A program made the position numbers and the translations under genes. Below are positions 53,690 through 62,055 of a stretch of 64,000 bases of DNA, piece by piece. The notes beneath the pieces were generated by a model. It saw only the letters and a list, made by a program, of their open reading frames with translations. It was not told the origin of the DNA and made no database searches. Each line of letters opens with the position of its first letter. Positions within the stretch are counted from its first letter, which is position 1. The DNA lies in NCBI RefSeq assembly GCF_019634815.1, contig NZ_JAHCAP010000001.1, positions 186,001 to 250,000 on the forward strand, given 5' to 3'. The DNA is from Dokdonella sp. (lineage in GTDB: Bacteria > Pseudomonadota > Gammaproteobacteria > Xanthomonadales > Rhodanobacteraceae).

Positions 53690-54727
53690 ATGAAGATCCA
53701 TCGTTGCGCTCTGGTCCTTTGTTCGCTTTCAGTGGGCTTTCTTGCGAGCTCCATTGCCTTGGCGGATGAGACCTGCGGCCTTCCATCCACGTTCGACGTG
53801 ATCTTCATCGACGGATTCGACGGCGCAGCTGCCACCGCACTGGCGAACCCGACCGTCGCGCAGCTTGAACAGCGTCGAAGGGCGCGCGTGCTGACGGCAC
53901 CGACGATTGCGATCACGTACCCCGTGTCGGGCGCAACCATCGCCGACACCAAGATCGATGTCGTTGGAACCTACACCGGGCCGGACAACACCGGCATCGC
54001 CATAGGCTCGGCGGTCGCCTACGTCCAGAACGGGCAGTTTGTCATCCCGGCGCTGCCCCTGGCGTCGGGCAGCAACACGTTGACGGCGGTCGCAACGACG
54101 CTGGACGGACAAACCGCGTCGGCATCGGTCGGCGTATCCGGCGCGTCGACCTCGGCGGCGTTGACCCTATCCGCCAACCAACTCGCCGGCTTTTCGCCGT
54201 TCACGATCACGTTCCGCAGCGCGTTCCGCGGTGGCACTATTCAGTCCGTCGCAGTGGACTACGACGGCAACGGAACCGACGACTACACGGGTTCGTCGTT
54301 GCCCAGCCCGTTCTCGCACACGTACAACTCACCTGGGATCTACCCGGTGCGTCTGACCATCCACGCGGTGGGAGGCTCGGTCTATACGGCAACGCAGCGC
54401 GTCGTGATTCAGGACCTCGAAGCGGTCAAGACGACGGTGTGCGGCGTGTTCGGGTACTTCCGCGAAAACCTAGCAGGCAATCAGATCGCGACGGCGACGC
54501 AGGCGCTCGGTGATGCGGCCAAGGAGCGCTACACCCCGTTTCTCAACGGACTTGGCGCCACGAACGCAGCCCAGGTTGCCACGCAACTGGGCACGATCGC
54601 CAACGGCGTGTTCGGTGTGGACACGACATCCCTCATTGTCGTCGCGACGGTGAACAGTGAGTTGTTGGGGTTCACGGTCGGCATCAATCGAGGCGATGAC
54701 GGCGTGTGGCGGATCACGGATCTCTGA
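53690..54727 (+). CDS. Secreted PKD/Ig-like domain protein
   Basis: The 345-residue product has a signal peptide (MKIHRCALVLCSLSVGFLAS, cleaved after ALA). The N-terminal mature part contains FDVIFIDGFDG, a motif often seen near the ends of secreted proteins in this group. Two beta-sandwich regions follow: TYPVSGATIADTKIDVVGTY and a PKD-like one with VDYDGNGTDDYTG and GIYPVRLTIHA. A helical C-terminal domain completes it. RBS AAGGAG precedes the GTG/ATG start. It begins the three-gene set in the inserted segment. Confidence 0.7.
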   Translation: MKIHRCALVLCSLSVGFLASSIALADETCGLPSTFDVIFIDGFDGAAATALANPTVAQLEQRRRARVLTAPTIAITYPVSGATIADTKIDVVGTYTGPDNTGIAIGSAVAYVQNGQFVIPALPLASGSNTLTAVATTLDGQTASASVGVSGASTSAALTLSANQLAGFSPFTITFRSAFRGGTIQSVAVDYDGNGTDDYTGSSLPSPFSHTYNSPGIYPVRLTIHAVGGSVYTATQRVVIQDLEAVKTTVCGVFGYFRENLAGNQIATATQALGDAAKERYTPFLNGLGATNAAQVATQLGTIANGVFGVDTTSLIVVATVNSELLGFTVGINRGDDGVWRITDL

Positions 54728-54739
54728 GGGGGCTGTGTC

Positions 54740-55555
54740 ATGTCAGAGGGGACTCAGGGGATCGCTCGTCCACCACGTCGATGGTTGAAGCGCATCGGCA
54801 TCGGCATCGGCGTGTATCTGCTCGTGGGATTCCTAACGAGCTTTCTCGGTTTCAACTTGCTTGGCGCCGTCTTCACGTCCGGTCCTCTCGTTGGTCGCGT
54901 GATCGATGTGAACGGGCACGGCATACCCGGTGCATTCGTTTCGTACGAATGGAAGGGGCAGTCCTACCACGGTACGACGGGATGCAAGGCGGCGGCGGTC
55001 GTCCGATCAGGGGCTGGCGGAATCTATTTCATCCCTTGGCAAGGTTGGCGCCTTGTGTTTGCAACCGGGTGGGGCATTTCTCCAGCGGGGCCGGCTGTCT
55101 GGGCGCCAGGATACGTTGCGAAGAACGGGCCGAATGCCACGACGATCTATGTCCCGGAGAACGATGCCGCAGCCCGTTCCGGAAGCGATGCGACGAACAG
55201 CGTAGACAAGGGCTCCTGTTTTGGTTGGTTCTACCGATCGCGGTGGGTTGAGCTGCGAACTACACGTTTCGCAGCAGACTACGATCGATTGTGTCGATCC
55301 AGTGGCGACGGTCTGATGGTGTCCGATCTCAACACGTTGAAATCATCGTACATGGGCGTTTTGCTGGCTCGCGCCGGTGATCCATCAAGCGAGCCGGGCC
55401 CAATCGCTGAAGTCAGAAGACAGCTGGAAACCATGTTGAATCAAGTCGCCGCGCCCAAGCCGCCTTACGCGTCCGACGCAAAGGTGACACCTGAGTTGAA
55501 GAGCGCATTTTGTGCACTGGTCAAGGCAGACAACACGACATCTGGAGGTCAGTAG
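54740..55555 (+). CDS. Membrane-anchored protein with carboxypeptidase-regulatory-like domain
   Basis: The 271-residue protein has a basic N-terminus, one membrane helix (IGIGVYLLVGFLTSFLGFNL) and a following VGRVIDVNGHGIPGAFVSYE segment, which is the repeat of carboxypeptidase-regulatory/transthyretin-like domains. A helical C-terminal part follows. It lies 12 bp after the PKD gene. Four cysteines lie in the presumed periplasmic domain. The function is unknown. Confidence 0.65.
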   Translation: MSEGTQGIARPPRRWLKRIGIGIGVYLLVGFLTSFLGFNLLGAVFTSGPLVGRVIDVNGHGIPGAFVSYEWKGQSYHGTTGCKAAAVVRSGAGGIYFIPWQGWRLVFATGWGISPAGPAVWAPGYVAKNGPNATTIYVPENDAAARSGSDATNSVDKGSCFGWFYRSRWVELRTTRFAADYDRLCRSSGDGLMVSDLNTLKSSYMGVLLARAGDPSSEPGPIAEVRRQLETMLNQVAAPKPPYASDAKVTPELKSAFCALVKADNTTSGGQ

Positions 55556-55556
55556 T

Positions 55557-58484
55557 ATGCGCCGCGAACGCAGCAAGGCTTCTTGGCTAGTTCTTGGATT
55601 TTTTCTTTCTTCGTCTGCGCTTGCCTACGAGGTAGGGACGCACGCTTGGATGACGAACGAAGCATATCTGCGTTCGAAACTTGCGCAGTCCGGGCCGGGT
55701 TCGTTGCGCGAAAGACTCGGGTTCGATCGGCTCGAAATGAGTTCCGTTTTCGACTCATTGCTTGTTCCAGACACGACAGAAGGCGATTGCGCGGATGTGA
55801 CGTCAAGCAGCAATCCACTTCATTGCTACTACGACAATATCGCTACGGATCAGGCCTATTTCTTCCGGCGAGATCCGTACTCTACCTTCGAGCGGACTAT
55901 CCTTACGGATCTCGCAAAAGCGCGAGCGCTTCGGGACTCGGATGGCAACATCATTCCAGGAAGTGCAACACAGGAACCAGATCCCGCAGATGTTCGGCGC
56001 GTCGCTTTTGGGCTTGGTGGATGGTTGATGCGTGGCGCCATTCGCGAAGACGACTTGGCGCCGCCGTCGATGGCGGACCATGACCACGACCCGCGCGGCG
56101 ACATCTATCGAGTGTTCAACCATTTTTGGGATCCCATCCACGACTTGGGTATGTCGGCCGTTGCCGGCTGTCCGCCCTTGGCGCCGGGACAAGTCTGTAC
56201 CACCGCCCTGAAGTGGGCGACGGGTTTGCAGGATCCGTTGGGGCCGGCTCCTTCCGAGGATACGGGTCGGCGTCAGCATTTTTCCTACAAGGACGCGACG
56301 AACGACTACTGGTGGGCTCTCACCCGTCAACGCAGCAGAGAACCAGGCGGTTCGAGTTTTACGAAGACGGATGACTCGCGCGAGCGCACGTTCCGTTGGG
56401 CGACCACGTTCCGCTCTCTCGGAACCGTCGTGCATCTTTTGCAGGACATGGCGCAACCGCAGCACTCTCGGTTGGATCCGCACAGTCCGTTGCAGCCGCC
56501 CATTCGGCAGATCTACGAAGCGTTCACTGAAGCTCGTGTGCTGCGACTCTCCGCGGATGCAGTCGGCTGGACGTCGCCCTTGCGTACCATCGAAAACGGC
56601 ATTCCGTCGCCCGATCAGGTGCCGGCGCCGGCTGCAGGATGCTACCCGACCACTGCGTTTTCCACGGTGCGCAAGTTCTACAGTAACCAACAGTCCGGCG
56701 ACTCGGTTGCGACGCGCATGGGCCTCGCGGACTACGCCAACCGAGGGTTCTTCACGCAAGGCACGCTGCCTGACAACCAGGCTGGGTCTCCGGTCTACGA
56801 TGATCCACCCCGCACCTTTTTCGATGGCAGCGGGAACCTGATCAACGGCTACTCACGACTCAAAGGGCCTACACATCTGGCCCTGTTGACCGGAGGCGCC
56901 GCCGTGGCGCGCGTGTCGAGCTACTTCCTGATGCATGCCGTACCGGACGCCGTGTCCCATCCGTCGTGCGCCGATAACTTGCCGGCCACCTACGGCGGGA
57001 AGGCCCCCTTGGCGACGGAGAACATCTTGCAGCGGTTCGCCACGCTGTCGATCGGCGTTCCAACCGAAATGGTGACCTACACGCTCGGAGCCGAGAACTA
57101 CATCCGCATGGGCGATCTCTTGATACCGCGTGCGATTGCGTATTCCAGCGGCGTGTTCGATTTCTTCTTCCGAGGTCAACTCGACGTCGTGGCGCCGGAG
57201 GGACGCGTCATCGGCGTCTTGAATCAAGGTGTGCCGCACTTGGCGTCGAACGGTTACCCGATTCGCACCGATGCGCAAGGTGGCGTACTGGGCTTCGAGA
57301 AAATCCGCCTGAAGGTCCGCAACAGCACGCTTCCCATCGACCAATCGAGCGGAGGCGCAGCCGTTGTCCAATCAACGGGCGGGGCGGGATCGCAGCTTGT
57401 TGCGATCGCGAGGTACCACCGCAACTCCTGCTACAAACCCGATCTGTCGGGCGAGCGCGTGCAAAGCTACGCACCGCCGCCGGGCCTCATCATCGCCGAG
57501 CCCACATGCGGGCCGGGCGAAGTCGTGAGAACCGAGTACCAGGAGATCGCCACATCGGCGCCGCTGACCGTCGCCGCCGGTGAACTCGACGTCGCGGCCG
57601 GCTCCGAAGTTGAGAAGGTGTTCGATTTCTCTCAGGACCCCATTCCTGCGAACGCGACGGATTTGTTCTTTCAGGTCGCGTACCGCGGCAAGCTGGGCGA
57701 TGACGCGGACGCCGTGGCGGTCGGCACGCTCGATGTCAGAGAGCCGACGTTCGTCACCTACTGGAACAACACCGACTACTGGTGGAACGGGGGCACGTGG
57801 TTCCCCTACAGCTCCACCTATCCGCTGGATGCGGCGAAGGACTTCTGGGCGTGCGCGGGCGGTAGCCCCGTCAAGTTGGTCTTCTTCTATCAGGGGGCGA
57901 ACGGTTCCCCTGCGATGACGTATCCCACGCCGGGAAGCCCCGCCGGTATCGTGCGCCTTGGGTTCATCTTCCCGTACCCCGACGCCGGCATCCCGGGACA
58001 GCGGAAATCGATTCGAGGGGTTCCAGTCCCCTATTCCATTGCGGGCATACCGCGGATCCCCCAGCGTTCGACGTTTACCTCCGGTGCGTTCCGGCAAGCC
58101 AACCGTGAGCGCGTTTTGGCCGCGACGTTGGCTGCTCCCTCGAATACCTGTGCGGCGGGCCTTCCGAACACGCCCGAGTATTGGTGTTTCGACACGGTTG
58201 CGAAGGAAAGGAGCCAGATCATGGGTGCGCCGGCGCAGCCGCTCTATTTGGAACCCGCCGGAACGGGAACAACGCCTCCCGACGTCGACGCGCCACCGGC
58301 GCAGTCGGCCATTGCTGGGCTCACACCGCTGGCTACCGGAACGATTCGGTTCAATACGGATGCGACGCTGGCGAGCTGTCCCGCGCAGCCCACGATGGCG
58401 GGTCAGCCGGACGATGAAGAGCACACGCGGCGCCTGGAGTTGGAGGAAGAAGCCGCGTCGCTGGGCATCACGGACGACGACTGA
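55557..58484 (+). CDS. Large secreted protein with phospholipase C/S1-P1-like N-terminal domain
   Basis: The 975-residue product has a signal peptide (MRRERSKASWLVLGFFLSSS). The mature start YEVGTHAWMTNEAYL, then FNHFWDPIHDLGMS and GTVVHLLQDMAQPQHSRLD, resembles the His/Asp metal sites of zinc-dependent phospholipase C and S1/P1 nucleases. A helical region with FLMHAVPDAVSH follows. The C-terminal ~400 residues are beta-rich, with many aromatic residues, and are unassigned. ATG 55557 is one base after the previous stop with GGAGG upstream. An exported hydrolase is the best guess. Confidence 0.68.
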   Translation: MRRERSKASWLVLGFFLSSSALAYEVGTHAWMTNEAYLRSKLAQSGPGSLRERLGFDRLEMSSVFDSLLVPDTTEGDCADVTSSSNPLHCYYDNIATDQAYFFRRDPYSTFERTILTDLAKARALRDSDGNIIPGSATQEPDPADVRRVAFGLGGWLMRGAIREDDLAPPSMADHDHDPRGDIYRVFNHFWDPIHDLGMSAVAGCPPLAPGQVCTTALKWATGLQDPLGPAPSEDTGRRQHFSYKDATNDYWWALTRQRSREPGGSSFTKTDDSRERTFRWATTFRSLGTVVHLLQDMAQPQHSRLDPHSPLQPPIRQIYEAFTEARVLRLSADAVGWTSPLRTIENGIPSPDQVPAPAAGCYPTTAFSTVRKFYSNQQSGDSVATRMGLADYANRGFFTQGTLPDNQAGSPVYDDPPRTFFDGSGNLINGYSRLKGPTHLALLTGGAAVARVSSYFLMHAVPDAVSHPSCADNLPATYGGKAPLATENILQRFATLSIGVPTEMVTYTLGAENYIRMGDLLIPRAIAYSSGVFDFFFRGQLDVVAPEGRVIGVLNQGVPHLASNGYPIRTDAQGGVLGFEKIRLKVRNSTLPIDQSSGGAAVVQSTGGAGSQLVAIARYHRNSCYKPDLSGERVQSYAPPPGLIIAEPTCGPGEVVRTEYQEIATSAPLTVAAGELDVAAGSEVEKVFDFSQDPIPANATDLFFQVAYRGKLGDDADAVAVGTLDVREPTFVTYWNNTDYWWNGGTWFPYSSTYPLDAAKDFWACAGGSPVKLVFFYQGANGSPAMTYPTPGSPAGIVRLGFIFPYPDAGIPGQRKSIRGVPVPYSIAGIPRIPQRSTFTSGAFRQANRERVLAATLAAPSNTCAAGLPNTPEYWCFDTVAKERSQIMGAPAQPLYLEPAGTGTTPPDVDAPPAQSAIAGLTPLATGTIRFNTDATLASCPAQPTMAGQPDDEEHTRRLELEEEAASLGITDDD

Positions 58485-58541
58485 AGCCTTCGCGTGCTGC
58501 GCAGTTTCGAGCTGCGCAGCACGCTTCGATTTCGCGGTGGA

Positions 58542-59600
58542 TCAGATCGGCTTGTAGAACAGGCTGTCGAGCAGGGCAGCGCGATGGTCCCAAATACGAG
58601 CGTCCATCCTTGAAGCCGGACGCGGATGGTTCCACCAGGTGCTCAACGTGATGGGGACCACGATCGAAGGCCAGTAGTTGTCGAGCGTCAACGTTGTCGG
58701 CGCGATGCCCAAAGCGGCGCACAGCGTGTTTCGATTCGCGTTGTTCACCGCCACAAACCAGTCGGGATGCTTCATCGCGAGGAGCCGGGACGCTGTTGCG
58801 ACGCCGCCCTTGTGCGGCTTGTCGTCGAACGCTTCGCGAAAGCGAGTTGCGAACTGCTCGTACTGGGCTTCGGAGACATCTCCGGACATCGGAATGTGAT
58901 CCAACGCGCTGGACAGACCGCTGGGGGATTGGTTTACCAGGTTCTTGAGGTCTCCTTGTCCGAACATGGTCCCGAAGCATCCCCAATCCAGATCGCTCGA
59001 TTGGAGTTCGACACGCCCAAAGGTTCCGGCGATTGCCCTCCGATCAACTTGAGGCGTGCGCTAAAACAGTCCATGTTAAAGGAAAAGTTCGCGTGCGCGT
59101 TTCAGGATCGCGGAGCGCTTCTCTTCGCTGCTGTATTAATCGTCTCGAACCCCATCGACGAACGTCTTCCACGTCATGGTCAGCGGTGAGGGGCTTCGTC
59201 GATCGCGAGGCCGTTTGATCAACCGAAAGGATTCGAGCGCGGCGATCCTGCATTGGTTGGCCTTGTACTGAAGCTCGTACGAAGAAAGGAAGTTGTCGTC
59301 CTCGATCGGGTGCGCGCTCTTCCAGGCACTCTCGACGAACTCCACGATGCTGCGCAAGGCAAAGTCCGAAGGCTTGCTCGTGAACATCACGCTGGCTTCG
59401 ACGTTCCGTCCTTCAAACGCCGATGCCGTCAAGTTGTGACTTCCCACCACGACGGACAGCTTGTTGTCATGCCAAGAGGCGTAGGCCTTCGGATGGAAGA
59501 GTTTCCCACTGGGAGGCATGTAGCGAACGCTGGTGCTTTCGTTGACGTCGCGGAGTAGATCGGGGGACGCTTGATACGGATGGGTGCCGATGACCCCGCA
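58542..59600 (-). pseudogene. Truncated, interrupted phospholipase D-family nuclease gene
   Basis: In one minus-strand frame I read family-like sequence from the repeat junction down to 58542. The N-terminal part is cut at the junction (GVIGTHPYQASPDLLRDV). The PLD motif FHPKAYASWHDNKLSVVVGS, then HNLTASAF, follows, and the frame ends with IWDHRAALLDSLFYKPI. Three in-frame stops interrupt it at 59136-59138, 59076-59078 and 59061-59063. It is a decayed restriction- or defence-type nuclease. A 141-residue piece (ATG 58967) could still be translated. Confidence 0.75.
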
Positions 59601-59617
59601 CTATTTCTTCAGGCTCG
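59597..59617 (+). repeat. Right copy of 21-bp direct repeat
   Basis: Identical to 53575-53595. It includes the stop codon (TAG on the minus strand, 59601-59603) and the last four codons of the lipoprotein gene plus four bases beyond it. This is the right edge of the inserted segment. Confidence 0.9.
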
Positions 59618-60323
59618 CCAGCGAGGGAAACTTGTCGCCATCGTAGCCACCGACTTCGAAGGTCAGGGTGCGCGGCGCCTTGCCTTTCTCGCTGACCTTG
59701 AGGGTGAGCTTTTGCGCCGCCGCGAGCCTGGCAATGAAGGCCTTGTCGTCCTTGATGAAGATCGCCGGCTCACCGCTATCGGGCAGAAAGGCGGCGAGCT
59801 TGACCGGGGTGTCGTCGAAGCTTGCATCGAGCTTGCACACGCCCTTGCAGACGAAGCCCTTGCCACCGCCGAACAGGTAGACGCTCTGGCCCCACTTGGC
59901 ATGCCGACGCAGGATCAGGCGCACGCGATCGTTGGCATTGCGGTCGCTGCTGTAGATCGAGGCGGTGAGCTGGTCGGCGCCGGATTCCTGGCTCTTCTGA
60001 TAGATCCACAGCGCGGTCAGGCGGCGCTTGCTGCTCGCTGCATCGGCCTTGGCGGTGGCGTCGGCCAGCGACTTCTGCACCTCGGTCGCGGCGGCGCTGC
60101 CCGGATATTTCTCGACGATCTCCTTGCCGATCGGCGCGGCCAGCTCCCACTGCTGCGCGTCGAGCATCTGCCGGTACATCGTCAAGGCCTTGGTCTGCGC
60201 GGCATCGACGACCAGCGCTGCAGCAGGTGCGCCTTGCTGCTGGGGCGGCGCCGAAGAGGGCGAGCAGGCCGCCAGCACGAGCGTGCCGACGAACAAGACC
60301 AGGCTGCGTGGGGTGAGAGACAT
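59601..60323 (-). CDS. Lipoprotein of unknown function
   Basis: The 240-residue product has a lipoprotein signal (MSLTPRSLVLFVGTLVLAAC, LAAC lipobox) and ATG 60323. The mature part is mixed helical and beta: MYRQMLDAQQWELAAPIGKE is helical, and a beta-rich domain with FVCKGVCKLDASF (a Cys pair) follows. I do not recognise the family. Its last codons lie inside the direct repeat that bounds the inserted segment. Confidence 0.75.
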   Translation of the reverse strand: MSLTPRSLVLFVGTLVLAACSPSSAPPQQQGAPAAALVVDAAQTKALTMYRQMLDAQQWELAAPIGKEIVEKYPGSAAATEVQKSLADATAKADAASSKRRLTALWIYQKSQESGADQLTASIYSSDRNANDRVRLILRRHAKWGQSVYLFGGGKGFVCKGVCKLDASFDDTPVKLAAFLPDSGEPAIFIKDDKAFIARLAAAQKLTLKVSEKGKAPRTLTFEVGGYDGDKFPSLASLKK

Positions 60324-60421
60324 GGACGACTCCGCTGGGAAACCAGCGCCCATCCTAACGACCCGCTCGGCAATTCGGGTAGACAAAACGCGATGCAATG
60401 CGGGGTTTGGGTTGTTGTGAA

Positions 60422-60625
60422 GCGGCGGCGGTGCACGCCGCCGCCTGCCTGGTCTGCTTGTCGAGCCAAACAGGCTGCTGAAAAACCCATTTCAGCAGCC
60501 TGCTAGCGCAGTGCAAGGATGCACTGCATGCGAATCGATCACGCAAGTGATTGATTAGTCGGAGACGAGTACGGGCATGTACCGGACTCGTCGAGCTGAA
60601 GAAGTCCAGGATGGACTTTTTCAGC
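60422..60625. repeat. Array of consecutive hairpins, possible structured repeat element
   Basis: Six inverted repeats follow each other: 60422-60444 (8-bp stem), 60472-60501 (12-bp perfect stem AGGCTGCTGAAA), 60508-60527 (8 bp, AGGA loop), 60533-60556 (10 bp with one wobble, GCAA loop), 60564-60592 (7 bp) and 60595-60625 (14 bp with one wobble). There is no convincing gene. The pattern resembles a REP- or BIME-like intergenic element or a complex transcription terminator. It occupies most of the 384-bp gap. Confidence 0.7.
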
Positions 60626-60707
60626 ACCCTGCTAAGGCGAAGCGCATGCTCGTGGGAGTCACGCTCGAGTACGTCACAGCGTTTGATGAGGTGTGTCTTT
60701 CCGCATT

Positions 60708-61001
60708 TCAACGGATCGGCATCGCAGCCAGACGGACACCGAGCGCGGCCATCACGCGTTGGATCGTGTCAAATCGCGGATGCGCCCCGGCCCGCAGCGC
60801 CTTGTAAAGCGCTTCGCGCGCAAGCCCGGCGTCCTGGGCCACCGCCGTCATGCCGCGCGCACGAGCGACGGTGCCCAGTGCATCGGCCAGCGCGGCGGCA
60901 TCGTTCTCTTCGAGCACGATGGTCAAGTACTCGGCAATGGCCTGCTCACTGTCGAGCATTTCCGCCATGTCAAAGGTCTTGAGATCGGCAATTCTTGGCA
61001 C
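60708..61001 (-). CDS. Antitoxin, HTH type (HigA-2/HI1420-like)
   Basis: The 97-residue protein matches the addiction-module antidote family with a helix-turn-helix: LADALGTVARARGMTAVAQD followed by AGLAREALYKALRAGAHPRFDTI. It would bind the toxin and repress the operon. It begins three bases after the toxin stop, in the toxin-first order known for HI1419/HI1420 and HigBA pairs. ATG 61001. Confidence 0.88.
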   Translation of the reverse strand: MPRIADLKTFDMAEMLDSEQAIAEYLTIVLEENDAAALADALGTVARARGMTAVAQDAGLAREALYKALRAGAHPRFDTIQRVMAALGVRLAAMPIR

Positions 61002-61004
61002 GGG

Positions 61005-61307
61005 TCAATCCTCCAGGGTTGCGGCCAGTTTTTTCGCGGCCGCAATGTCGCGCACCTGCGTGGCCTTGTCGCCACCACCGAGCATCACGATGAGCACATC
61101 TCCACGCTGCACGTAGTACATGCGCCAGCCTGGCCCGAAGTGCTCACGCATTTCGCTCACGCCTGCGCCGACAGGCTCCACGTCGCCGAGGTTGCCGGTC
61201 TGGGCTTTTTCAAGGCGACGACCGAGCCGACGCCGTGTCATGCCGTCCTTGATGGCATCAAGCCAAGCCGTGAATTCATCGGACTGCTTGATCGTGAATG
61301 CGGCCAT
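61005..61307 (-). CDS. Toxin, RelE/ParE superfamily (HI1419-like)
   Basis: The 100-residue protein has the RelE/ParE-type fold signature of the HI1419 group: FTAWLDAIKDGMTRRRLGRR, then GVSEMREHFGPGWRMYYVQR and VLIVMLGGGDKATQVRDIAA. These toxins typically inhibit translation by cutting mRNA on ribosomes. It is the first gene of the operon, coupled to the antitoxin. ATG 61307. Confidence 0.88.
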   Translation of the reverse strand: MAAFTIKQSDEFTAWLDAIKDGMTRRRLGRRLEKAQTGNLGDVEPVGAGVSEMREHFGPGWRMYYVQRGDVLIVMLGGGDKATQVRDIAAAKKLAATLED

Positions 61308-61404
61308 ATTGTAATCGAAGGATTACATCTGCACAAACCACCGTGCCCGATGGCGCCAGGATGGACAGGCGCGGCAAGTGGATGGGTGAGACTCAGCTCA
61401 AGCA

Positions 61405-61908
61405 TCAGAAGCGCCGGCATGGATCGCGTCCGAGGTTGCGCTCATAGGTTGATACGCGGTCATCGCGCTCATGGCCGCTGCGTGCGGGGTGCTCGATGCG
61501 GCGGCAGGCTTCGGTGCGGGAGACTTCGCTTGCGCGCACGTGAATTGCCGGCGCACCACGTGTACCTCGGATCGAAGTTGGACAACGGTCGTGGCGGTAG
61601 AACACCTCGCCATTGATGGCGCGACACTCGAACGAGCGCGGCTCGGTTTCGCGCGGTCGACGCGCGGGATGTGGCGCCGCTCGCCTTTGCCGGGGCAGCG
61701 GGGTGGCGTATTCAGGCGATGGCTGAAACGGTGGCGCCGCCTCGATCACGACGTCGCGTTGCGTCTGATCGCTTCGGCAGGGTCGATCCTGATAGGCGAT
61801 CGCGCCGCGCGCATCGACGCAGCGAACCACCGATTGCGCGTGCAGTGGCATCGTGGCGGCAAGTGCGAGCAAGGACAGCGATGCAAGGATGGGGGCACGA
61901 GGATTCAT
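61405..61908 (-). CDS. DUF4124-like exported protein
   Basis: The 167-residue product has a signal peptide (MNPRAPILASLSLLALAATM) cleaved near LHAQ. The mature N-terminus (SVVRCVDARGAIAYQDRPCR) is the DUF4124-like motif with two cysteines. A Pro/Arg-rich linker then leads to a second short Cys-rich unit (FECRAINGEVFYRHDRCP). Such proteins are common in betaproteobacteria and xanthomonads but have no known function. The start is at ATG 61908. Confidence 0.68.
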   Translation of the reverse strand: MNPRAPILASLSLLALAATMPLHAQSVVRCVDARGAIAYQDRPCRSDQTQRDVVIEAAPPFQPSPEYATPLPRQRRAAPHPARRPRETEPRSFECRAINGEVFYRHDRCPTSIRGTRGAPAIHVRASEVSRTEACRRIEHPARSGHERDDRVSTYERNLGRDPCRRF

Positions 61909-62055
61909 GGGTGGCGCTGCCGCTGCAGGTTCGTCGCAGTGTCCGGCAAGCTCGATCGCGCCGCGATGGTCGGCAGCCGCGCTCGCGTGTAGGACAATCG
62001 CGCATCCGCGTGTCGGCCATGAATGCGCGGCACTGGCAATCCGGCTCGAGCGCGC

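Larger units (their letters stand above)
53575..59617. mobile_element. Candidate inserted genomic segment (~6.0 kb)
   Basis: The segment is bounded by an exact 21-bp direct repeat and contains genes whose composition is lower in G+C than the flanking housekeeping genes. The right repeat completes the 3' end of a lipoprotein gene, and the left repeat would complete the same gene if the segment were absent. This matches the pattern left by integration at a gene's 3' end. There is no integrase, transposase or terminal inverted repeat that I can see. The right boundary cuts a nuclease gene. Confidence 0.6.

Noticed and set aside
53596..59596. Integrase, transposase or terminal inverted repeats inside the repeat-bounded segment
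   Set aside because: I looked for them and found none; the island label rests on the repeat and the cut gene.
60355..60711. A 118-residue minus-strand open frame across the hairpin array
   Set aside because: It is built from the palindromic stems and contains a repeated motif pattern; it has no coding bias and crosses the start of the lipoprotein promoter. I treat it as noncoding repeat.
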